Positions 6,118-10,954 of a DNA stretch of 10,954 nucleotides are shown piece after piece; the stretch's first letter is position 1; every line of letters begins with the position of its first letter. The DNA lies in contig JAUWNA010000033.1 of the NCBI GenBank assembly GCA_030612905.1, forward strand, positions 1-10,954. Reading direction: 5' to 3'. The position numbers and the translations under genes are program-made. Source of the stretch: Promethearchaeota archaeon (GTDB lineage: Archaea; Asgardarchaeota; Lokiarchaeia; Sigyniarchaeales; SOKP01). The notes below the pieces were generated by a model. It was not told where the DNA came from, did not search any database, and worked only from the letters and a program-made list of their open reading frames with translations.

Positions 6118-6600
6118 ATGCATTACGAACGAAATGAATACCACGAGGGCTTCAGTATTTGTGGATTAATTATTGCAGGAGCTTTCTTGTATTGGGGTTT
6201 TAATAATCTCTATAATTGGGTCTGGTGGTGGACAGGCTTTATTTTAATTGCTATTGGAATATCCATAATCTCAAGCCAAATATATAAACTTACTAATAGA
6301 AGCAAACTAAGAAACGTCGTTAAACAAGAATTTGAGCAAAATCCTAACGCTTCAATTGAGGAAATTGCCAGAAAAACGGGAATTACGATTAAAGATGTTC
6401 GAGCAATAGTGTTAGACCTGAAAGCAAGGGGAGAATTAAGAGGAAAGTTTTCGACTAAAACAGGCGAAGCAAAACATGTGGAAGTTACAACTTCTAATCA
6501 ACCAGAGCCTCACGAGAAAGGGAATTACTGTGCAAACTGTGGTACGCCTATTAAGAATGAATCGGCATTATATTGTGCTTACTGTGGAGCAAAGGCTTAA
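6118..6600 (+). CDS. Membrane-anchored winged-helix / zinc-ribbon protein (copy 1)
   Basis: The 160-residue protein has three parts. Two adjacent hydrophobic helices (about 12-30 and 34-54) form a hairpin membrane anchor with a Trp-rich turn (NWVWWW). A winged-helix unit (about 64-112) includes the helix-turn-helix phrase SIEEIARKTGITIKDVRAIV and a wing ending GELRGKF. A C-terminal zinc ribbon has Cys pairs YCANC (138, 141) and YCAYC (153, 156). The winged helix resembles the end of PCI domains (GELRGKFS-KTG) as much as DNA-binding regulators, so it may mediate protein contact rather than bind DNA. Helix, linker and ribbon would face the cytoplasm. A close tandem paralogue follows at 6733. 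The function is not recognised. Confidence 0.75.
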   Translation: MHYERNEYHEGFSICGLIIAGAFLYWGFNNLYNWVWWWTGFILIAIGISIISSQIYKLTNRSKLRNVVKQEFEQNPNASIEEIARKTGITIKDVRAIVLDLKARGELRGKFSTKTGEAKHVEVTTSNQPEPHEKGNYCANCGTPIKNESALYCAYCGAKA

Positions 6601-6626
6601 CAAATAATAAACAAATTTTTACTTTC

Positions 6627-6634
6627 CTTTTTTT
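6627..6634 (+). terminator. Poly-T terminator after copy 1
   Basis: A run of eight T lies about 27 nt after the stop at 6600, preceded by TTTTTACTTTCC. T-tracts without hairpins are the usual archaeal termination signal, so the two paralogues are probably transcribed separately. Confidence 0.45.
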
Positions 6635-6732
6635 TAATAACTTTTAAATTCCTAATCAATAATTTCTAAAAATTGGACCATAAAAGAGATATATGTAATG
6701 GCGTTTTTTATTTAATTAAAAATCAATTGTAA

Positions 6733-7239
6733 ATGATAGAGATGAAATACAAAAAAGACCAATATATTAATGGTTTCTCGATATGTGCTTTAATATTCGC
6801 AGGTATATTTTTCTATTGGGGAATTAACGGAATTATTGATGGTTTTTGGCGATTTGGTGGAGTAAACTGGATGAATTTTCTTTGGATTGGAATTGGATCT
6901 GCTATTTTGGTAAGTCAAATTGCAGCCATTGCTAATCGTAGTAAATTAAAAAATGTTGTAGCGAATGAATTTGAACACAATCCCAATATATCCGTAGAAG
7001 AGATAAGTAATAACACGGGCATTTCAGTCAGAGATATTCGAGCAATTATTTTAGATTTGAAAGCTTCAGGTAGGTTAAGAGGTCAATTTTCTATTCAAAC
7101 CGGAGACGCTGAGTCAATGCGGGTTGAGAAGGAGGAAGAGGCTATTATTCAAGAACATTCAAAATTTTGTCCCAACTGTGGAACGCCTATTAGTAAGGAT
7201 GAAGCCATATATTGTGCGTATTGTGGGTCCAAATTCTAA
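6733..7239 (+). CDS. Membrane-anchored winged-helix / zinc-ribbon protein (copy 2)
   Basis: The 168-residue tandem paralogue of the preceding gene has the same order: two membrane helices (about 15-33 and 43-65), a winged helix (NPNISVEEISNNTGISVRDI followed by GRLRGQFS), a charged linker, and a zinc ribbon with FCPNC (146, 149) and YCAYC (161, 164). The second Met (MKYKKDQYINGFSIC, at 6742) lines up exactly with the start of copy 1 (MHYERNEYHEGFSIC), so translation may begin there instead, removing three residues. The turn between the membrane helices is about 8 residues longer than in copy 1. GATATATGTAA near 6688-6698 could be its TATA box. The ribbon and winged helix are better conserved than the linker, so both domains seem to be under selection. 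Confidence 0.75.
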   Translation: MIEMKYKKDQYINGFSICALIFAGIFFYWGINGIIDGFWRFGGVNWMNFLWIGIGSAILVSQIAAIANRSKLKNVVANEFEHNPNISVEEISNNTGISVRDIRAIILDLKASGRLRGQFSIQTGDAESMRVEKEEEAIIQEHSKFCPNCGTPISKDEAIYCAYCGSKF

Positions 7240-7249
7240 CTTAAATACT

Positions 7250-7257
7250 TTTTTTTC
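7250..7257 (+). terminator. Poly-T terminator after copy 2
   Basis: A run of eight T begins 11 nt after the stop at 7239, with further T-runs to about 7280. This is consistent with archaeal termination. Confidence 0.45.
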
Positions 7258-7313
7258 AAGTTTCTTTTAAAATTTTTTTAAAAATCAATGAAATAAAATA
7301 ATTTATTTTAAAT

Positions 7314-7333
7314 TATCCTAAAAGGTTAGGATA
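7314..7333. repeat. Perfect 8-bp hairpin between convergent genes
   Basis: TATCCTAA and TTAGGATA are separated by AAGG, giving an 8-bp perfect stem with a 4-nt loop. It lies midway between the convergent winged-helix/zinc-ribbon gene and the iolN-like gene and would form in both transcripts. It may be a bidirectional 3'-end structure. Confidence 0.5.
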
Positions 7334-7344
7334 GAGAGAATAAG

Positions 7345-7352
7345 AAAAAAAA
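7345..7352 (-). terminator. Poly-T terminator of the iolN-like gene
   Basis: On the minus strand eight T follow the TAA stop codon directly (plus-strand A run). This is a typical archaeal T-tract terminator position. Confidence 0.45.
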
Positions 7353-8321
7353 TTAAGGTGGATATCTCAATTCATAAATACTTTTTCCACCATTTAAAGG
7401 TCCTTTTAAATATGGTTCAATTTCTTTCGGATCTCGTTGGGTAATTTGATCAGTCGGAGGTAATTTTCCTGGTGGAAAAGTCTTCAATATATCAACGACT
7501 AATTTCTCTAAGTAATCTAAAAAAGCCTCCATACCAGGTTCGCCTTTCTCGAAAGTTGCTTTACTTGGACATCCTACATGACCTTCAGGATATGCAGCAA
7601 GTTCAATTGGTCCAAAACCTATTTGTCCATACCATCGGATTGGCTTTTGATAAATATTTCCAGCTTTATCAACATGCCCATCAGGCATCCATCCAACAAC
7701 TTCGTTATCTTCGCTAGAATCAATTTTTCTTATCATTTCTGGAAAGAGTGTCATTGAAAACGAGGTTTCTGCTTCATCTGCATGAACGAAAGGAGTTTCA
7801 AAAGGGCCTCCATGTTCTTTATCCTTACAATATTCGGGAATTGCGTGATACCAGTTAACATTACAAATTACGGCAGGTAATTGATAGTTTTTGGCCCACT
7901 CGTGAATTGCGCTCGGGATAACATACTCGTGACCATGACCATTTAATAGGATCATTTTTCTAAATCCCATGTTCCAACAACCAGCCATTATAGCTCGTAA
8001 AAGCCCTTTAAATGTTTCTTCTGGAACTATTATGGTACCGGGCATTCCAACGTGATGATATGGATGAGAACCGTACCAAGTTGGTTGGGCAACTGTACAA
8101 CCCGTTTTTTGTGCTATTATTTCAGCCATTCTCGTTACTAAAAACGTGTCTTCTCCTATGCAAGCTGCTGGACCGTGGTTTTCAGTAGACCCGATTGGGA
8201 TGATAATAACGTCGTTTTTTTTTACACGCTCTCGAATTTCAGAAATGTTCATATTTTGGAGATATATTCCATCTGGCATATCCATATGGCCACCAGATGG
8301 AGGAAGATTCCATTTTCCCAT
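7353..8321 (-). CDS. iolN: Creatininase-family hydrolase, IolN-like (keto-inositol ring opening)
   Basis: The 322-residue protein carries the creatininase metal site: IPIGSTENHGP with E47 and H49, D58 eleven residues after E47 as in creatininase, NGHGHE (127-132), and HADEAETS (180-187). The N-terminal phrase WNLPPSGGHMDMP and the overall length resemble proteins annotated 3-dehydro-scyllo-inosose hydrolase (IolN). In the Thermotoga maritima inositol pathway IolN hydrolyses the diketo-inositol ring to 5-keto-gluconate. IolO-like and IolM-like genes lie alongside, which makes this assignment much stronger than the fold alone. AGGTGA nine bases before the ATG (plus-strand 8331-8336) is a good Shine-Dalgarno sequence and fixes the start. 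The enzyme is cytosolic, with no signal peptide. It is transcribed divergently from iolO across 95 bp. Another amidohydrolase substrate remains possible. Confidence 0.82.
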   Translation of the reverse strand: MGKWNLPPSGGHMDMPDGIYLQNMNISEIRERVKKNDVIIIPIGSTENHGPAACIGEDTFLVTRMAEIIAQKTGCTVAQPTWYGSHPYHHVGMPGTIIVPEETFKGLLRAIMAGCWNMGFRKMILLNGHGHEYVIPSAIHEWAKNYQLPAVICNVNWYHAIPEYCKDKEHGGPFETPFVHADEAETSFSMTLFPEMIRKIDSSEDNEVVGWMPDGHVDKAGNIYQKPIRWYGQIGFGPIELAAYPEGHVGCPSKATFEKGEPGMEAFLDYLEKLVVDILKTFPPGKLPPTDQITQRDPKEIEPYLKGPLNGGKSIYELRYPP

Positions 8322-8330
8322 TTTTTATTT

Positions 8331-8336
8331 TCACCT
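8331..8336 (-). promoter_or_regulatory. Shine-Dalgarno of the iolN-like gene
   Basis: AGGTGA on the minus strand, with nine bases to the ATG at 8321, matches the archaeal 16S 3' end and supports this start. Confidence 0.65.
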
Positions 8337-8374
8337 ATAAATTAATTTTATATTAATAATTTTAGTCTTTCACA

Positions 8375-8401
8375 TCTGATAAATATTTTAATAATATCAG
8401 A
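8375..8401. promoter_or_regulatory. Candidate operator in the iolN-iolO divergent promoter
   Basis: TCTGATA (8375-8381) and TATCAGA (8395-8401) form a perfect 7-bp inverted repeat whose half-site centres are 20 bp apart, about two helical turns. The 13-bp spacer (AATATTTTAATAA) is TATA-like and lies 22-35 bp before the iolO ATG. A dimeric regulator binding here would cover the iolO core promoter. The regulator is not encoded in the window. Confidence 0.45.
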
Positions 8402-8416
8402 CTTTTAGATAAGTAT

Positions 8417-9229
8417 ATGTTGCTTAGTATAGTTGCCGGATTAAACGAATCTAAAAGCAACAAAGAAGGCATAAACAAAAGTTTTTCGTCGTTATGCCAA
8501 ATATTAGCGCCTTTAAATTATGATGGTGTAGAATTAAGCCTTCTCGAGCCTGAAAAAGTCGATGTTAATAAAATTGTGGAAATTGCGGAATCTTACGAGT
8601 TATTAATCTCTGCTCTTGGCACAGGAAGCACATATATTCGTTATGGTTATTCTTTTGGAGATGTTGAAAAATCTATTAGGGAAAAAGCGATAAAAAGAAT
8701 TGAAAAATACATTAATTTTGCTCGAGAAACGGGATCTAAAGTCATAATAGGGTTAATAAGAGGTCGTTTCAAACATAACAATAATCCAAATAAAGAAAAA
8801 CTAAACATTATTTCTTCTTTAAAAGAATGTAGTAAGTTAGCTGAAGAAAATAATGTGATGCTCGTGTTTGAACCTATTAATCGTTTCGAAATAGATTCCT
8901 ATAATACGATTTCTCAATCATTAGAATTAATTGAAGAAATTGGATCAGAGTACTTAAAGTTGTTAGTTGATTCTTTTCATATGCATTTAGAAGAAGATCC
9001 AATCTATGTTTGGGAGAATTTAAAAGAAGTAGTCCCCCATGTCGGACATGTACATTTAGCAGATACAACTCGAAGAGCTCCCGGTTCAGGGCATTTTGAT
9101 TTTAAAACATTTCTAAATATTTTTAAAAACGCAGGATATAGCAAATTTGTTTCAATTGAAACAATTATGAAGCCTTCTTTTGAAGAAGTAGCGAAAAGAT
9201 CTTCGGAGTATTTAAGATCGATTTTGTAG
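8417..9229 (+). CDS. iolO: TIM-barrel sugar epimerase/isomerase, IolO-like
   Basis: The 270-residue protein is of the xylose-isomerase-like TIM-barrel (AP-endonuclease 2) superfamily. The metal-binding residues can be placed: E152 in VFEPINR, D185 and H188 in VDSFHMH, H211 in GHVHLADTTR, and E248 in SIET. This spacing is nearly that of ketose 3-epimerases such as D-tagatose 3-epimerase. In the Thermotoga inositol pathway IolO epimerises 5-keto-L-gluconate to D-tagaturonate; the adjacent IolN-like and IolM-like genes support that role. No Shine-Dalgarno sequence is visible and the TATA-like run is close to the ATG, which suggests a leaderless transcript. Its stop lies 7 bp from the stop of the opposing iolM-like gene, so the two transcripts must overlap or end within each other. 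A general sugar-phosphate epimerase is the alternative. Confidence 0.82.
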   Translation: MLLSIVAGLNESKSNKEGINKSFSSLCQILAPLNYDGVELSLLEPEKVDVNKIVEIAESYELLISALGTGSTYIRYGYSFGDVEKSIREKAIKRIEKYINFARETGSKVIIGLIRGRFKHNNNPNKEKLNIISSLKECSKLAEENNVMLVFEPINRFEIDSYNTISQSLELIEEIGSEYLKLLVDSFHMHLEEDPIYVWENLKEVVPHVGHVHLADTTRRAPGSGHFDFKTFLNIFKNAGYSKFVSIETIMKPSFEEVAKRSSEYLRSIL

Positions 9230-9236
9230 TCCCATA

Positions 9237-10445
9237 TTAGTTAATAATTGCGGAAATTTTGCAATTTTTTCTATCAGTTTGTAAAAGTTTTATGTTTTCT
9301 GGGACTTCTTCAATAGAAATTTCTTTGGTAATCATCGGAGTAATATCCATACCAGCTGCCATCGAACTAATTACATTGAAAAAAGTTCCATGTCCTGAGT
9401 GCCCTTGAGCTCCTATAATTCTAGCCCTTTTGACTTGAAAAAACTCTCCACAAACTGGCATTCTTTGTTCCGCTCTTGCAACGATTACGACAGTACTATT
9501 AACCGCCTTGCATTCCCAAATAGCATTTTGAATGTCATCAGTTACTACTTGTGGCAATCCTGTAGCTTCAAGATATAACGCTGCACCTTCATTGTCGGTA
9601 TATTCTTTTACTTTTTCTACAAAATCTTCTTTAATAGGATTAATAACGTAGTCGGCTCCCATTTTTTTAGCTAACGATGCTCGATGTTCTTCAGGTTCTG
9701 AAACAATACATAACCCCGCTCCTGCGGTTTTCAAAATTTTAGTAGAAACTAATCCAATTGGTCCAGCTCCTAAGATTATAACATTTTCACCCGGGCGGAT
9801 GCCTCCACCTCTTTCGATGACAGCATTATAAGCTACGGATGTTGGTTCAACCAAGCTACCAATTTTAAATACGTCGTCGTAATTTCTTTCTAATTTCCTT
9901 AAACTCCAACAAAGTTTTGCTGGAACCTTAATGTATTCAGCAAACGCTCCATCTATAGAAAAGCCAATTTCTTGTAATCGTTCGCAATGATTCGGATATC
10001 CATCGCAGCAAGGTTTGCATTCACCACACCATGCCATTTCTTCTACGGTTACAGGCTCTCCTTTTTCATAAAGTTTCCCCGTCCTTTTGCTTATTGCTTG
10101 AGAGCCTACTTCAACAATTTCGCCTGCAAATTCATGTCCGAGGGTTACTGGAAATGCTGTTAATCCAGGATAATAAATATATCCATCGTCATAAGCTTGA
10201 TTCATATGAACATCAGAGCCGCATATTATGTTCTTTAAAGCACGTTTTTAAAGAATTCCACAGCGTTTTACTCTGATAAGTACTTCATTTGGAAGAATCT
10301 TTGGCTTTTCCTTATCTACAACACTTATATATGGATCTCTCCAAACTTGAGAACCGAGATAAGTAAGCTTTCCATCAATATCCTTTGAACCAAGTTTGAA
10401 CTCTGGTTTAGGATCCCATTTTGCTTCTAATTGTACAACCTTCAT
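9237..10445 (-). CDS. iolM: Zinc-dependent alcohol dehydrogenase, IolM-like, interrupted by a 30-nt insertion
   Basis: The N-terminal part (10248-10445) and the remainder (from 10226 down to 9237) are in the same frame, separated by a 30-nt insertion with a TAA stop. Without the insertion the protein is 392 residues, normal for this family. It has the medium-chain zinc dehydrogenase pattern: catalytic-zinc C65 (CGICGSD), H94/E95 (GHE) and E190 (LVEPTS); structural-zinc C130, C133, C136 and C144 (C-x2-C-x2-C-x7-C); and NAD-binding GAGPIG (216-221). In the Thermotoga pathway IolM oxidises 2-keto-myo-inositol to a diketo-inositol, the substrate of IolN. AGGAGA about 12 nt upstream fixes the start. 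No other lesion is seen, so the gene looks functional if the insertion is removed or bypassed; otherwise it is a fresh pseudogene. Confidence 0.82.
10227..10256 (-). other. 30-nt hairpin insertion in iolM: candidate BHB-type mRNA intron
   Basis: The boundaries can slide by up to three bases (10224-10253 to 10227-10256). All give Arg-Cys-Gly-Ile-Cys-Gly-Ser-Asp after removal. On the transcript, UUCUUUAAA (10247-10255) and UUUAAAGAA (10231-10239) form a perfect 9-bp stem with loop AACGUGC. Outside it, a 3-nt bulge GAA, a 4-bp helix UGUG/CAUA, a 4-nt bulge AUAU and CGC/GCG resemble a bulge-helix-bulge. The geometry is imperfect: canonical cleavage after the second base of each bulge would remove 32 nt and break the frame, whereas 30 nt restores it. 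The insertion sits directly before the codon of the catalytic zinc cysteine. Confidence 0.6.
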
Positions 10446-10457
10446 TTTGATTGCTAA

Positions 10458-10463
10458 TCTCCT
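10458..10463 (-). promoter_or_regulatory. Shine-Dalgarno of the iolM-like gene
   Basis: AGGAGA on the minus strand, about 12 bases before the ATG at 10445, supports this start for the interrupted gene and shows that its initiation signals are intact. Confidence 0.55.
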
Positions 10464-10532
10464 ATAATTATAAGTTAAATTAGTTCGATTTATGATTTAA
10501 AATTTTTCTAAACAAACAGAAATTTTAATCTC

Positions 10533-10553
10533 AAAAAAATAAAAATAAAAAAA
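10533..10553 (-). terminator. Poly-T terminator of the transporter gene
   Basis: On the minus strand, runs of seven, five and seven T, each separated by one A, begin 9 nt after the transporter stop. A strong archaeal T-tract here suggests that iolM has its own promoter in 10464-10532 rather than depending on read-through. Confidence 0.5.
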
Positions 10554-10561
10554 TAATTTGA

Positions 10562-10954
10562 TTATTGAAGTTTTTCTTGCTTTTGTTTATGCAATACCTC
10601 TAAATTTCTTCGATTTTCAGCTAATTTCTTGCCTTTAATTGGATAGAAATACAGCCCAATTAATGAGATCACAAGCATAATTGCTGGAAAAATACCCATT
10701 AAGATTTGGAGCCCTAAAATTGTATTAACACCTGGATTTGGGTCATAACTTTGCCAATCTGTTGTACTAAAGACTATCCCTATTAGGATGAAATTAATAA
10801 CAGCCGATAATCTAATAAAGAAATTAAGGACTGCATAGTAAATACCTGATCGCCTTGTTCCATGACGGATTTCATCTTCATCAATAATTTCTGCGATACA
10901 CTGATCGTAGAAATACAATCCTCCGCCCAAACCAATTCCGTTGAAGATTTGCAC
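10562..10954 (-). CDS. GPH/MFS sugar symporter, C-terminal part (cut by window edge)
   Basis: About 130 C-terminal residues are visible; the frame stays open to the window edge, so the start lies outside. The segment AEIIDEDEIRHGTRRSGIYYAVLNFFIRLS matches the conserved cytoplasmic loop and following helix of the glycoside-pentoside-hexuronide (MelB-like) family, where a D-x-D-E...G-x-R-x-x-G-I-Y pattern is characteristic. Three hydrophobic helices can be placed: around ILIGIVF, around ILGLQILMGIFPAIML, and around ISLIGLYFYP. A basic coiled tail (LAENRRNLEVLHKQKQEKL) ends the protein in the cytoplasm. Members import sugars or polyols with a cation. Lying just upstream of iolM in the same direction, it is a likely inositol or related polyol importer, which is inference from context. 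Confidence 0.75.
   Translation of the reverse strand: MQIFNGIGLGGGLYFYDQCIAEIIDEDEIRHGTRRSGIYYAVLNFFIRLSAVINFILIGIVFSTTDWQSYDPNPGVNTILGLQILMGIFPAIMLVISLIGLYFYPIKGKKLAENRRNLEVLHKQKQEKLQ

Noticed and set aside
8877..9068. 63-codon minus-strand reading frame inside iolO
   Set aside because: It is antisense to the metal-binding region of the TIM-barrel enzyme; no start signal or recognisable content.
9237..10205. Reading the iolM remainder as a separate gene starting at Met (10205)
   Set aside because: The open frame extends upstream through CGSDVH, the catalytic cysteine would be lost, and there is no Shine-Dalgarno sequence at that Met. A single gene with a 30-nt insertion explains both halves.
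10227..10256. Frameshift or selenocysteine-type recoding as the cause of the iolM stop
   Set aside because: Both halves are in the same frame, so no frameshift is needed. The stop is TAA, not TGA, and read-through would leave ten extra residues inside the CGICGSD zinc motif.
10031..10276. 81-codon plus-strand reading frame across the iolM insertion
   Set aside because: It is antisense to the zinc motifs of iolM and unrelated to any family. It was considered as an antisense explanation of the interruption but has no support.
1..10954. CRISPR array, insertion sequence or prophage genes
   Set aside because: No repeated spacer-repeat pattern, transposase, integrase or terminal repeats were seen on either strand.

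Overview
The window is AT-rich with very A/T-rich intergenic DNA. The gene content points to an archaeon, most likely an Asgard (Promethearchaeota, Lokiarchaeia-like) genome. The reasons are a tRNA with a bulge-helix-bulge intron, poly-T tracts after stop codons, TATA-like upstream sequences, and a small-domain repertoire typical of Asgard genomes: several SCP2-like proteins, a double longin-like protein, a Roadblock/LC7-like protein and membrane-anchored winged-helix/zinc-ribbon proteins. The taxonomic call is inference; no rRNA or ribosomal protein is present.

Left part (1-4100). The 3' part of a peptidase-U32-family gene (probably an Fe-S RNA-hydroxylation enzyme) converges on an SCP2-domain gene on the minus strand. 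Next comes a minus-strand tRNA-Asp(GTC) carrying a 30-nt intron in its T-loop, then a plus-strand SAM-dependent methyltransferase and two further SCP2-like paralogues. The second paralogue carries an internal 13-residue tandem duplication. tRNA-Arg(TCG) follows.

Middle part (4100-7350). A small minus-strand orphan gene is divergent from a double longin-like gene, and the two promoters share a 12-bp motif. A Roadblock/LC7-like gene comes next, followed by two tandem paralogues built as two membrane helices, a winged helix and a zinc ribbon. The longin and Roadblock folds are those used by small-GTPase regulators, so this block may belong to the Asgard GTPase/membrane toolkit.

Right part (7350-10954). 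This is a carbohydrate module: a creatininase-family hydrolase (IolN-like), a TIM-barrel epimerase (IolO-like), a zinc alcohol dehydrogenase (IolM-like) and the end of a GPH/MFS sugar symporter. IolM, IolN and IolO are the three distinctive enzymes of the Thermotoga-type inositol pathway, in which keto-inositol is oxidised, the ring is hydrolytically opened and the product epimerised. The first enzyme, inositol dehydrogenase IolG, is not in the window.

The most striking observation is in iolM. The gene is interrupted exactly inside its catalytic zinc motif (CGI|CGSD) by a 30-nt insertion that contains an in-frame TAA and folds into a perfect 9-bp hairpin flanked by a bulge-helix-bulge-like arrangement. 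Removing exactly 30 nt restores a perfect open frame. It may be a protein-gene intron removed by the tRNA-splicing endonuclease, a translational bypass element, or a recent gene-breaking insertion.
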